In this document: in pieces, positions 8,396 to 17,778 of the stretch
How positions within the stretch are numbered: position 1 is the first letter of the stretch
Layout of the letters: each line of letters begins with the position of its first letter
Assembly: GCA_021810725.1 (NCBI GenBank)
Contig: JAJZIE010000002.1
Coordinates: 1-46,571 of the forward strand
DNA length: 46,571 nt
Direction: 5' to 3'
Source: Bacillota bacterium
Lineage (GTDB): Bacteria > Bacillota > Sulfobacillia > JAJZYS01 > JAJYTV01
Notes under the pieces: model-generated
Told to the model about the DNA's origin: nothing
What the model saw: the letters and a program-made list of their open reading frames with translations, nothing else
Databases searched by the model: none
Made by a program: the position numbers and the translations under genes

Positions 8396-8996
8396 GCTAG
8401 GACTGGCGGCGGCAAGTCTCGGGATCGTGCTATGCGCCGCGCTCCCGGCGGCCGCGGCGACGACTCCGTCTACGCCGTTTGCCATGGCTGTGCTGGACCG
8501 CGCCGGCGCTTCCGCCATCTCGGTCACCGAAACGGTTTCGCAGCCGGGCCGCGGGCAGTTTGCGATCTGGCCAGGCGCATACGACGTGAGTGTGCCGGCT
8601 GGCCTTGCGGCGCTGGCGCAGGGGCGCTTCACGGTGCCCGCAGGCGTCGGCTCGGCGCAGGTCAAGTTCCTCGTCCGCATGCCGAAGAGCGGCCTTACGG
8701 TGCGCTGGCCGTTTCCGAGCCGTGTGGGGATGCTCTGGATCCTTGTCGGCAAGGGGCTCAGCCTGCCGGTGATCCTCAACCAGAAGTTCTCCCCGGCGCC
8801 GTCGACCGTCTGGGACGGCAACGACTACGCCGTCTACAGCGCCAAGGGTGTCGGCAACGACCTTACACTGAACCTCCAGTACCAGCAGCCGACCGTGAAT
8901 CCCTGGCAGCGGGTGCTACCCTGGCTCTGGCTGGTGCCTGTCGCACTGGTGGCGTACCTCGTTTTGCGGCGACTGCGCTGGCGCGCCCATGCTTGA
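8379..8996 (+). CDS. Unknown secreted protein with C-terminal anchor, within the ccm cluster
   Basis: I do not recognise this family. The 205-residue protein has a Sec signal peptide (about 1-27, ending AAAA), an extracytoplasmic domain of roughly 140 residues predicted to be beta-rich, and a C-terminal membrane helix (about 178-196) followed by basic residues RRLRWR: a one-pass protein with its bulk outside. It has no CxxC motif, so it is not CcmG or CcmH, and it is too small for CcmF. It overlaps both ccmE (17 bases) and ccmA (8 bases), so it is translated with them. It may be a lineage-specific accessory of haem handling or cytochrome assembly; this is from position only. Confidence 0.8.
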   Translation: MPSRVRLGLAAASLGIVLCAALPAAAATTPSTPFAMAVLDRAGASAISVTETVSQPGRGQFAIWPGAYDVSVPAGLAALAQGRFTVPAGVGSAQVKFLVRMPKSGLTVRWPFPSRVGMLWILVGKGLSLPVILNQKFSPAPSTVWDGNDYAVYSAKGVGNDLTLNLQYQQPTVNPWQRVLPWLWLVPVALVAYLVLRRLRWRAHA

Positions 8997-9699
8997 AGCT
9001 CGAGACCTCCGACTGCAGCTCGGCGACCGCCGCGTGCTGCGCGGGGTGTCTTTTGCTTTAATGCCGGGACACTGCCTCGCGCTCTTTGGTGCGAACGGTG
9101 CCGGCAAGACCTCGCTTCTGAGCCTCGTCGCGCTCCAACGCGTGCCGACGGCGGGCAGCCTGAGGCTCTTTGGAGGAGAGGCGGCGGTGGACGACCTTGC
9201 TCTGCGGCGACGCCTGGGCTACCTTGGGCACGAACCCGGTGTATTCCTGGGCCTCACAGGGTACGAGAACCTGCTGCTGTACGCGCGCCTCTACGGGCTG
9301 ACGGACGCCAAGGAGCGCGCGCTTGGGGAGTTGCGCAGAGTGGGGCTCGCACCATTCCGGCATACGCTTGTCCGCAGCTACTCCGCAGGTATGCGCCAGC
9401 GGCTCGGGCTCGCCAGGACGCTGATGCATCGGCCGGAGCTGCTGCTGCTCGATGAGCCGCATCAGAGTCTCGACCGCCGCGGCCAGGACCTCCTGGACCG
9501 CCTTGTGGCGGAGCACTGCGGCGAGGGGGGAGCGGCGCTGCTGGCGACCCACGAGACGGAGCGCGCGCTCGGCCTGGCCACCGACGTCATGGTGCTCAGC
9601 CGGGGAAGGATCGCGTATCTGGCCCCGGCGGCCGAGACGACGCGCGCCACGTTCGAGAAGGTCCTCTCAGAAGCGCTCGGAGGCGGAGAACTTTGCTGA
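8989..9699 (+). CDS. ccmA: Haem exporter ATPase CcmA
   Basis: ABC ATPase that powers release of haem-loaded CcmE from CcmC. The 236-residue protein has Walker A GANGAGKT (34-41), the ABC signature YSAGM (131-135, with SAGM in place of SGGQ, as usual in CcmA), Walker B LLLLDEP (about 150-157) and a switch His in ATHE. The start ATG overlaps the preceding gene by 8 bases. Other ABC ATPases share these motifs; the assignment to CcmA rests on the neighbours CcmE, CcmB, CcmC and CcmD. Confidence 0.9.
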   Translation: MLEARDLRLQLGDRRVLRGVSFALMPGHCLALFGANGAGKTSLLSLVALQRVPTAGSLRLFGGEAAVDDLALRRRLGYLGHEPGVFLGLTGYENLLLYARLYGLTDAKERALGELRRVGLAPFRHTLVRSYSAGMRQRLGLARTLMHRPELLLLDEPHQSLDRRGQDLLDRLVAEHCGEGGAALLATHETERALGLATDVMVLSRGRIAYLAPAAETTRATFEKVLSEALGGGELC

Positions 9700-10355
9700 A
9701 GGCGGCCGTCTGGCTGTTCTGGAAGGACCTCAGCCTTGAACTGCGCGGACGGGAGCTTCTGCTGCCAGCCGCCGTATTCGGCCTGATCATCGCGATGCTC
9801 TACGGCTTCGCGTTCGACGGCGGCCAGCAGGCGCTGCGCCCGATGTTTCCCGGGCTGCTCTGGCTTGGGATCTTCTTTTCGAGTTTCCTCGCGGTGGGGC
9901 GGGCGTTCGGCGTGGAGGCCGAGGCCGGGCAGCAGCTCCTGATGGCCCCGATCGACCGCGGCGCCATCTTCCTCGCGAAGCTTGCCCTCAACATTCTCCT
10001 GACGCTCGTGCTGACGGCCGTGCTCACCCCGGCCTTCGCCCTGCTGCTGGGTGCACCGCTGCCCCGGGCGACCTGGCTCTTCCTCTGGACCCTTGTGCTT
10101 GGGGTGGTCGGCTTCGCCGCCGCAGGCAGCGCGATGGGCGCGCTCACCGCGCAGACCCGCCTGCGGGAACTCCTTCTGCCGGCCCTCCTGCTGCCGTTCA
10201 CCTCGCCCCTGCTGCTCGGCGCGGTGAGCGCGACGTCGGCGCTCTATGGCAAGAGCCCGGCGCAGCTCGGCAGCTGGCTTTGGCTGATGGCGGTGTTCGA
10301 CGGCATCTTCATCCTGGTGCCGCTGCTGCTGTTCGAGTACCTGACGGAGGTGTAG
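9693..10355 (+). CDS. ccmB: Haem exporter membrane protein CcmB
   Basis: Membrane partner of CcmA. The 220-residue protein has six predicted helices and the CcmB N-terminal pattern WLFWKDLSLELRGRE. The TTG start at 9693 overlaps the ccmA stop by 7 bases and is preceded by GGAGGCGGAG. Length and charge distribution are normal for the family. Confidence 0.9.
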   Translation: MLKAAVWLFWKDLSLELRGRELLLPAAVFGLIIAMLYGFAFDGGQQALRPMFPGLLWLGIFFSSFLAVGRAFGVEAEAGQQLLMAPIDRGAIFLAKLALNILLTLVLTAVLTPAFALLLGAPLPRATWLFLWTLVLGVVGFAAAGSAMGALTAQTRLRELLLPALLLPFTSPLLLGAVSATSALYGKSPAQLGSWLWLMAVFDGIFILVPLLLFEYLTEV

Positions 10356-10358
10356 AAC

Positions 10359-11036
10359 TTGCGTTACCTGCGCTGGCTCGCGCTGCCGCTGTGGGTGGTG
10401 GGGCTGTACCTGGCGCTGATCTGGGTTCCCGATGTCCGCGCCCTGGGGGTTTCCTATCGTATCTTCTACATCCATCTGGGCATGGCCTGGACCGCCCTCC
10501 TGGCGATGACGGCCAACTTCGTCCTGTCGTTGCTGGTGCTGGTGCGCCGCAAGGGCAGGGAGGAGACCGACCGCTTCGCCCAGGCTTCGGCAGAGGCGGG
10601 CATTCTCATGACGACCGCCACGCTGGCGTCGGGCATGCTCTGGGCCCGTGTCGCCTGGGGCGCGTACTGGACATGGGACCCGCGGCTCACGACCACGGCG
10701 ATCATGTGGTTCCTTTACATCGGCTATCTCCTGCTGCGCCAGGCCATGGACGACGATACGAAGCGCCGTGTCTACAGCGCCGTCTATGCGCTGATCGTCT
10801 TCGTGGACGTGCCGATCGTCTACCTGAGCGTCCGCTGGTGGCGGAGCATCCATCCGGTCGTCTTCACGGAATCCGGCATGAACATCACGCCTCAGATGCT
10901 CGTCGCCGTGATCGTGTTCTTCTTCGCGACCCTCGTGCTGGCTCTCGATCTCATCTACCTGCGCGCCTTCCAGGAGAAGGTGCACCAGGAACTGCAAAAG
11001 CGCAGGGCCAGGCGTCTCGGACGCCTCGGCTACTGA
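10359..11036 (+). CDS. ccmC: Haem handling protein CcmC
   Basis: Membrane protein that loads haem onto CcmE through an external tryptophan-rich loop. The 225-residue protein has six helices and the WWD-type loop AWGAYWTWDPRL (99-110), with flanking candidate haem ligands His39 and the His of WWRSIHP. The TTG start has GGAGG 8 bases upstream, three bases after the ccmB stop. The absence of longer HCCT features separates it from CcmF and from the System II protein CcsA. Confidence 0.93.
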   Translation: MRYLRWLALPLWVVGLYLALIWVPDVRALGVSYRIFYIHLGMAWTALLAMTANFVLSLLVLVRRKGREETDRFAQASAEAGILMTTATLASGMLWARVAWGAYWTWDPRLTTTAIMWFLYIGYLLLRQAMDDDTKRRVYSAVYALIVFVDVPIVYLSVRWWRSIHPVVFTESGMNITPQMLVAVIVFFFATLVLALDLIYLRAFQEKVHQELQKRRARRLGRLGY

Positions 11037-11052
11037 ACGGGGGGACTTTCGG

Positions 11053-11214
11053 GTGGCGGTGGAGAAGCAGTTTCTCGAGTTCGTCTTCTTCGCATATTCG
11101 GCGGTGTTCATCCTGATTTTTCTGTTCGTGACCAACGTCTGGCGACGGACGCGGAGCCTCCAGCAGCAACTGGACGCCATGCGGGAAGACGAGGACGCAG
11201 AAGGGGAGTCCTGA
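11053..11214 (+). CDS. ccmD: Small CcmD-like membrane protein
   Basis: Fifty-three residues, GTG start, with a run of G bases (11039-11044) 8 bases upstream. One hydrophobic segment (FVFFAYSAVFILIFLFV) is followed by a basic stretch (WRRTRSL) and a short helix with an acidic tail. This matches CcmD in size, topology and the Ala-Tyr in the helix. CcmD helps release holo-CcmE from CcmC. Its place right after ccmC is the standard order. Confidence 0.8.
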   Translation: MAVEKQFLEFVFFAYSAVFILIFLFVTNVWRRTRSLQQQLDAMREDEDAEGES

Positions 11215-11218
11215 AGGC

Positions 11219-11884
11219 ATGAAGGGCCGGCAGATGTGGGGCATGCTCGGCATGCTGCTCCTTCTCGGCATTCTGCTCGGCGTCCAGTTCCGCGTCGACC
11301 GTGGGGTGCAGGCGGTGGGGCCCGAGAACGTCGGTGACATGGCCGTGCTGCTGCTGCGGGCCGAACAGCAGAACCATCAACTGTCCGGCGAACTGGCGAC
11401 GCTCAAGGCGCAGATCCTCCGTCAGGACCAGGGGGCGGTGCGCTACAAGGACATTGTGCAGCAACTCGACCAGGCCAGGGCGGAGGCGGGGCTCACCCCC
11501 GTATCCGGCAAGGGCGTCGAAGTGACGATGTCCGAGCCGCCGGGTGGACCCGGCACCCAAGGCATCTTCGCCATCCACGACACCGACGTGCTGAGCATCC
11601 TGAACGAACTCAGGGCTGCTGGGGCCTACGCGCTTTCGATCAACGGCCAGCGGGTCGTGGCGACGACCGAGGTGCGCGAGGCAGGCACGATCTTCTCGAT
11701 CAACAACACGCCGTCGGCGCCGCCTTTCACCATCGTGGCGCTCGGCAACCCGACGACCCTGCGCCAGGCCCTGCTGCTGCGCGGCGGTGTCGTCGACACC
11801 CTGCAGGCCGTCGGCATCGGCATCAAGATCAGGACGTCGCAGACGCTCACGGTTCCCGCGTACCAGGGTGCCGACCTGCCCTGA
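11219..11884 (+). CDS. DUF881 family protein
   Basis: Single-pass membrane protein of the DUF881 (YlxW/YlxX-like) family, 221 residues. It has an N-terminal helix (about 6-25), a short coiled-coil segment (AEQQNHQLSGELATLKAQIL) and the globular domain with TMSEPPGGPG and a late SINGQRV motif typical of the family. In Bacillus such genes lie near division and cell-wall genes and their function is unclear. The ATG follows the ccmD-like stop by 4 bases, so it is the last gene of the cytochrome block. Any link to cytochrome assembly is not shown by sequence. Confidence 0.88.
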   Translation: MKGRQMWGMLGMLLLLGILLGVQFRVDRGVQAVGPENVGDMAVLLLRAEQQNHQLSGELATLKAQILRQDQGAVRYKDIVQQLDQARAEAGLTPVSGKGVEVTMSEPPGGPGTQGIFAIHDTDVLSILNELRAAGAYALSINGQRVVATTEVREAGTIFSINNTPSAPPFTIVALGNPTTLRQALLLRGGVVDTLQAVGIGIKIRTSQTLTVPAYQGADLP

Positions 11885-11898
11885 GATCTCCTGCCTCA

Positions 11899-11980
11899 GT
11901 ACCCGGCGGTCCGATCGGGCGCCAGCCGAGGGCCAGTTGGGCCTAATGGCACCCGGCGCCGGGTACTTCGTCTTTCTTTC
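11899..11980 (+). terminator. Possible terminator or attenuator with alternative hairpins
   Basis: GTACCCGGCG (11899-11908) is exactly complementary to 11957-11966. A 14-bp palindrome at 11951-11964 overlaps the right arm, so the two folds exclude each other. TCTTTCTTTC follows at 11971-11980. It may end the ccm transcript ahead of the citrate synthase promoter. Confidence 0.4.
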
Positions 11981-11991
11981 TCCCCTCCCGG

Positions 11992-12000
11992 TGGTACAAT
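11992..12000 (+). promoter_or_regulatory. Extended -10 promoter of citrate synthase
   Basis: TGG followed by TACAAT (11995-12000), the same form as the selC promoter. The -35 region (CTTTCT) is poor. Initiation near 12007 would leave a leader of about 55 bases. Confidence 0.55.
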
Positions 12001-12061
12001 GAACGGCGGAGCGGGACCAATCGGCTGCGACCGCGTTTCTTTGGGAAGGGATGGTCGGAAC

Positions 12062-13189
12062 ATGGCAGAGACTGGCTTCAAGGCAGGCCTCGAAGATGTG
12101 GTGGCCGGGACTTCCGATATTTGTTTCATCGATGGGAAGGAAGGCCGGCTCGTATACTCCGGCTACGATATCCACGACCTCGTAAAGCACGGCAGCTTCG
12201 AGGAGACGGTGTACCTGCTCTGGCACAACCGGCTGCCGAGCAAGGCTGAACTCGAGACCCTCGAGCAGACGCTGACGAGCCAGGCGGCGGTGCCCGAGCC
12301 TGTGATCAGCATGCTCGAGGCCATGCCGAAGGGCGCCGAGCCCATGGAGATGCTGCGCACCGCCGTTTCGGCGATGTCGGTCTACGACCCCGATGACCAC
12401 GACCAGAGCTACGACGCATCGGTACGCAAGGCCGAGCGGCTTGTGGCCCGCTTCCCGACCCTGGTCGCGGCCATCGGCCGGATCATGCAGGGCGAGAAGC
12501 CGATTCCGCCGCGGCAGGGCCTCAACGTCGCGCAGAACTTCCTCTACATGCTCACCGGCAAGGAAGCGGACGAGCGCAACGCGCACCTCTTCGACCTCTG
12601 CCTGATCATGCACGCCGACCACGAGCTGAACGCGTCGACGTTCTCCGCGCGCGTCACGGCGGGCACCCTGAGCGACATCTACTCGGCGGTCACGTCGGCC
12701 GTCGGCACCCTCAAGGGACCGCTGCACGGCGGCGCCAACGAGCAGGTCATGCGGATGCTGCTCGAGATCGGGGAAGTCGCGAACGCCGAGAGCTGGATCA
12801 AGGACGCCTTGGCGCAGAAGAAGAAGATCATGGGCTTCGGCCACCGCGTGTACCGCACGGAGGACCCGCGCGCCACGCACCTGCGCCAGTTCAGCGAGGA
12901 GGTCGGCAAGAAGGCCGGCGACACCCGCTGGTACGAGATGTCCCGCATCGTCGAGCGGGTCGTGCTGCAGGAGAAGGGCCTCTACCCGAACGTCGACTTC
13001 TTCTCGGCCTCGACCTACTACATGATGGGTCTGCCGATTCCGCTATTCACTCCAATCTTCGCTTTGAGCCGCATTTCCGGCTGGACGGCCCATGTTCTTG
13101 AACAGTACCGCAACAACCGCCTCATCCGCCCGCGCGCAGAGTACACTGGACCCGAGCGCCGGGAGTACACGCCGATCGCTGACCGCTAG
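12062..13189 (+). CDS. citZ: Citrate synthase
   Basis: Condenses acetyl-CoA and oxaloacetate to citrate, the entry step of the TCA cycle. The 375-residue protein is the short, dimer-type form. The catalytic triad is visible: His222 in LHGGANEQV, His261 in GFGHRVYRT and Asp312 in NVDFFSAS. The ATG at 12062 is chosen because GGGAAGGGATGG lies upstream and the extended -10 promoter leaves the in-frame upstream start (11999) at the edge of the promoter. A close paralogue, 2-methylcitrate synthase, cannot be fully excluded, but the neighbouring icd, mdh and sucCD genes support citrate synthase. A terminator-like hairpin separates it from icd. Confidence 0.93.
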   Translation: MAETGFKAGLEDVVAGTSDICFIDGKEGRLVYSGYDIHDLVKHGSFEETVYLLWHNRLPSKAELETLEQTLTSQAAVPEPVISMLEAMPKGAEPMEMLRTAVSAMSVYDPDDHDQSYDASVRKAERLVARFPTLVAAIGRIMQGEKPIPPRQGLNVAQNFLYMLTGKEADERNAHLFDLCLIMHADHELNASTFSARVTAGTLSDIYSAVTSAVGTLKGPLHGGANEQVMRMLLEIGEVANAESWIKDALAQKKKIMGFGHRVYRTEDPRATHLRQFSEEVGKKAGDTRWYEMSRIVERVVLQEKGLYPNVDFFSASTYYMMGLPIPLFTPIFALSRISGWTAHVLEQYRNNRLIRPRAEYTGPERREYTPIADR

Positions 13190-13197
13190 AGCCCCGT

Positions 13198-13238
13198 CGC
13201 TCCCCGGTGGGGCACCCGCCCCGCCGGGGGCGTTCTTT
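13198..13238 (+). terminator. Terminator or attenuator between citZ and icd
   Basis: A GC-rich stem of about 15 bp (13198-13213 with 13218-13232, one G-T pair) is followed by TTCTTT. It may uncouple citrate synthase from the rest of the locus. Confidence 0.65.
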
Positions 13239-13261
13239 GGAAACAGGAGGGTAGCCGTACA

Positions 13262-14479
<1,218 letters not shown>

Positions 14480-14482
14480 AGC

Positions 14483-15409
14483 ATGCGCGACAAGGTCACG
14501 ATCATCGGCGCCGGCAACGTCGGCGCGACAACGGCTCACTGGCTCATGGCCCGCAACATCTGTGACGTCGTGCTGGTCGATGTGGTCGAGGGCATCCCGC
14601 AGGGCAAGGCGCTCGACCTCTACGAGGCCTCGCCGGTCGTCGGCGCATCCGTCAAGGTCGTCGGCGAACAGGACTACGCGGCAACCGCCGGCTCGTCCGT
14701 GGTGGTCGTGACGGCAGGCTTCGCCCGCAAGCCCGGTATGAGCCGCGACGACCTCCTCAACATGAACAACGAAGTCGTGACGCAGGTGGTCAAGAAGGCG
14801 GTCGCGGCATCTCCCGACGCCGTCTTCATCGTCGTGACGAACCCGGTCGACGTGATGACCTACGTCACCTGGAAGGCGTCCGGCCTGCCGGCCGAGCGCG
14901 TCATGGGCATGGCCGGCGTGCTCGACTCCGCCCGCTTCCGCGCGTTCCTGGCGATGGAGCTCGGCGTATCGCCGAAGGACGTCGTGGCGTTCGTCATGGG
15001 CGGCCATGGCGACCAGATGGTACCGCTCACCCGCTACTCGTCCGTCGGCGGCATCCCGGTCGAGAGCCTGATTTCGAAGGACCGCCTTGACGCCATCGTC
15101 AAGCGTACGCGCACCGGTGGCGGCGAGATCGTCAACCTGCTCAAGAGCGGCAGCGCCTACTTCGCGCCGGGTGCATCCTCCGCGGAGATGGTCGAGGCCG
15201 TGCTTGGCGACCAGAAGCGCATTCTCCCCGTCATCGCCCACCTGGACGGCCAGTACGGCGAAAAGGACGTCTACGTCGGCGTGCCCGCCATGATCGGGCG
15301 CGGCGGCGTCGAGAAGATCTACGAGATCGAATTCACGCCGGAAGAGGCAGAGGCGTTCCGCAACTCTGTGCAGGCAGTGCGCGAGCCGCTTTCGGTACTG
15401 GGGTTTTAG
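14483..15409 (+). CDS. mdh: Malate dehydrogenase, LDH-like
   Basis: Interconverts malate and oxaloacetate with NAD. The 308-residue protein has a Rossmann motif GAGNVG (9-14) with an acidic residue ending the second strand (VDVVEG), favouring NAD. The active-site loop RKPGMSRDDLL contains two arginines, the pattern of malate rather than lactate dehydrogenase, and the catalytic His175 lies in MGGHGDQMVPL. It belongs to the LDH-like MDH group usual in Bacillota. It sits between icd and the malic enzyme with intergenic gaps of only 3 bases. Confidence 0.95.
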   Translation: MRDKVTIIGAGNVGATTAHWLMARNICDVVLVDVVEGIPQGKALDLYEASPVVGASVKVVGEQDYAATAGSSVVVVTAGFARKPGMSRDDLLNMNNEVVTQVVKKAVAASPDAVFIVVTNPVDVMTYVTWKASGLPAERVMGMAGVLDSARFRAFLAMELGVSPKDVVAFVMGGHGDQMVPLTRYSSVGGIPVESLISKDRLDAIVKRTRTGGGEIVNLLKSGSAYFAPGASSAEMVEAVLGDQKRILPVIAHLDGQYGEKDVYVGVPAMIGRGGVEKIYEIEFTPEEAEAFRNSVQAVREPLSVLGF

Positions 15410-15412
15410 CAA

Positions 15413-16651
15413 ATGAGGCTGCGTGAAGAGGCCCTCGAGTACCACCGAATCCACCATGGCAAGATCGAGGTCACGAGCCGCGTGCCGCTGCGTGACCAGC
15501 AGGATCTGTCGCTCGCCTACACGCCTGGCGTGGCCGAGCCGTGCAAGCAGATCCAGATCGAGCCGGAGTCCATCTTCGACTACACGAACCGCGGCAACCT
15601 CGTGGCCATCCTGACGGACGGCTCCGCGGTGCTCGGACTCGGCGACATCGGTCCCGGCGCCGGCCTTCCTGTCATGGAGGGCAAGGCGGTCCTCTTCAAG
15701 GCGTTCGGCGGAGTAGACGCGTTCCCGGTACTCGTCAACACGCAGGACGTCGACAAGATCGTCGAGGTCATGAAGCTCCTGGAGCCGGGCTTTGGTGGGG
15801 TCAACGTCGAGGACGTGTCGGCTCCCCGCTGCTTCGAGCTCGAGCGCCGGCTCAAGGAAGAACTCGACATCCCCGTGTTCCACGACGACCAGCATGGTAC
15901 CGCGATCGTGGTGGGAGCGGCGTTCCTCAACGCCCTGCGCGTCGTGCAGAAGAAGATCGAGGACGTGCGCGTCGTCTTCAACGGCGCCGGCGCGTCCGGC
16001 ATCATGGTCTCCCGGATGCTGCGCGACCTCGGCGTCAAGGACATCATCCTCTGCGACCGTCAGGGCACCATCTATCAGGGGCGGCCGGGCCTCAACCCCG
16101 AGAAGGAGGTTGTGGCCAAGGAGACGAACCCGCGTGGCGTGAAGGGCAGCCTGGCCGACGCGCTTGTCGGGGCGGACGCCTTTGTCGGTCTCTCTTCCGC
16201 AGGGGCCGTCACGATGGACATGATCCGTCCGATGAACAAGGATGGTATCGTCTTCGCCCTCGCGAACCCGGTTCCGGAGATCTGGCCGGTCCAGGCCGTC
16301 GAGGTGGGCGCGGCGGTGGTCGGCACAGGCCGCTCGGACTTCGCGAACCAGATCAACAACGTGCTCGGCTTCCCCGGCGTCTTCCGCGGCGCTCTGGACG
16401 TCCGTGCGCGCAGAATCACGGAAGGCATGAAGCAGGCGGCGGCACGGGCCATCGCCGGCCTCATCACCGACCAGGAGCTCAGGCCCGACTACGTGATCCC
16501 GGCACCGCTCGATCGGCGCGTCGCGCCGGCGGTGGCGCGGGCCGTGGCCGAGCAGGCGATCAAGGAAGGGCTCGCGCGGCGCGTGCTCGACCCGGCCGAA
16601 GTCGAGCAGCACTGCATCGAGCTGACCCGCGAGAAGGAAGGCCAAGCGTAG
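15413..16651 (+). CDS. Malic enzyme (NAD(P)-dependent)
   Basis: Oxidatively decarboxylates malate to pyruvate. The 412-residue, single-domain form lacks the C-terminal phosphotransacetylase-like domain of MaeB. Visible motifs are YTPGVAEPC near the N-terminus, the metal-binding NVEDVSAPRCFELE and FHDDQHGTA, and the nucleotide-binding FNGAGASG. The ATG at 15413 follows the mdh stop by 3 bases, with no clear ribosome site, so it probably depends on translation from mdh. Its presence within a TCA operon suggests a pyruvate/NAD(P)H branch regulated together with the cycle. Cofactor preference cannot be told from the sequence with confidence. Confidence 0.93.
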   Translation: MRLREEALEYHRIHHGKIEVTSRVPLRDQQDLSLAYTPGVAEPCKQIQIEPESIFDYTNRGNLVAILTDGSAVLGLGDIGPGAGLPVMEGKAVLFKAFGGVDAFPVLVNTQDVDKIVEVMKLLEPGFGGVNVEDVSAPRCFELERRLKEELDIPVFHDDQHGTAIVVGAAFLNALRVVQKKIEDVRVVFNGAGASGIMVSRMLRDLGVKDIILCDRQGTIYQGRPGLNPEKEVVAKETNPRGVKGSLADALVGADAFVGLSSAGAVTMDMIRPMNKDGIVFALANPVPEIWPVQAVEVGAAVVGTGRSDFANQINNVLGFPGVFRGALDVRARRITEGMKQAAARAIAGLITDQELRPDYVIPAPLDRRVAPAVARAVAEQAIKEGLARRVLDPAEVEQHCIELTREKEGQA

Positions 16652-16664
16652 AAAGGACAGTGGC

Positions 16665-17777
16665 ATGAAGCTCTACGAGTATCTCGCGAAGGGGCGCCTC
16701 AAGGCGCATGGAATCCCTGTGCCCCCGGGTGTGCTCTGTCGCACGCCGGATGAGGTCGCCAAGGCGCTCGAGGAGATCTGCCCTGCGGCCGTGAAGGCGC
16801 AGGTGCTGGTCGGAGGCCGCGGCAGGGCGGGCGGCATCAAGTTCGCCCAAGATCCCGAGGAGGGGCGCAAGGTCGCTTCCGAGATCCTCGGCATGAACCT
16901 CAAGGGCTACACTGTCGAACAGGTCTACGTCGAAGGCAAGATCGACGTCGAACGCGAGTTCTACGTCTCCGTGACCGTCGACCGCAACGCGAGGAAGCCA
17001 CTCGTCATGGCTTCCTCGCACGGCGGCGTCGAGATCGAGGACGTGGAGGACAAGTATATCGTCCGCCGCCACGTGGACGAGGCCTTTGGCATGCAGGGCT
17101 ACCTGGCACGGGACATCGCCGCCGAGATGGGTCTCGAGGGCGACGTCGCGAAGCAGGTCGCGGTGATCCTGCAGAAGCTCTACGAGGTCTTCCGCACGGA
17201 AGACGCCGAGCTTGTGGAGATCAATCCGCTTGTCGTCTCGGGCGGGAAGGTCATCGCGGCGGACGCCCGGCTCAACATCGACGACGCGGCCCTCTTCCGC
17301 CACAAGGATCTGCCTTCGGTTGCCGAGGGCACGGAACTGGAACTCAAGGTGAAGGAGATCGGCCTCGCCTTTGTGCAACTGGACGGCGACATCGCCGTGA
17401 TGGCGAACGGTGCCGGCATGGCCATGGCCACGCTCGATGCGCTGCAGCACTTCGGCGGCAAGCCCGCGAACTTCCTCGACGCCGGTGGCGGCGCTTCGGT
17501 GGAGCCGACGGCCCAGGCGATGGGCGTGCTCGTATCGATGCAGCCGAAGGCGATCTTCGTCAACATCTTCGGCGGCATCACGCGCTGCGACGATGTGGCG
17601 AACGCGATCGTCCAGGTGAAGAATACGCAGGGCATTCCGGTGCCGCTCGTGGTACGCCTCGTAGGCACCAACGAGCAGCAGGGTGTCGAGATCTTGCGCC
17701 GCGAGGGCATCGAGGCGTTCCGAGAGATGAGCGAGGCGGCCAGGAAAGCTGTCGAACTCGCCGGGGAGGTGCGCTAG
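16665..17777 (+). CDS. sucC: Succinyl-CoA synthetase beta subunit
   Basis: ATP-grasp subunit of the ligase that makes ATP or GTP from succinyl-CoA. At 370 residues it is slightly shorter than E. coli SucC (388). It shows the N-terminal YLAKGRLKAHGIPVP, the grasp-loop GGRGRAGGI, and the C-terminal FVNIFGGITRCDDVANAI that binds the alpha subunit. The ATG lies 13 bases after the malic enzyme stop, with AAAGGA upstream. sucD follows directly. Confidence 0.96.
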   Translation: MKLYEYLAKGRLKAHGIPVPPGVLCRTPDEVAKALEEICPAAVKAQVLVGGRGRAGGIKFAQDPEEGRKVASEILGMNLKGYTVEQVYVEGKIDVEREFYVSVTVDRNARKPLVMASSHGGVEIEDVEDKYIVRRHVDEAFGMQGYLARDIAAEMGLEGDVAKQVAVILQKLYEVFRTEDAELVEINPLVVSGGKVIAADARLNIDDAALFRHKDLPSVAEGTELELKVKEIGLAFVQLDGDIAVMANGAGMAMATLDALQHFGGKPANFLDAGGGASVEPTAQAMGVLVSMQPKAIFVNIFGGITRCDDVANAIVQVKNTQGIPVPLVVRLVGTNEQQGVEILRREGIEAFREMSEAARKAVELAGEVR

Positions 17778-17778
17778 C

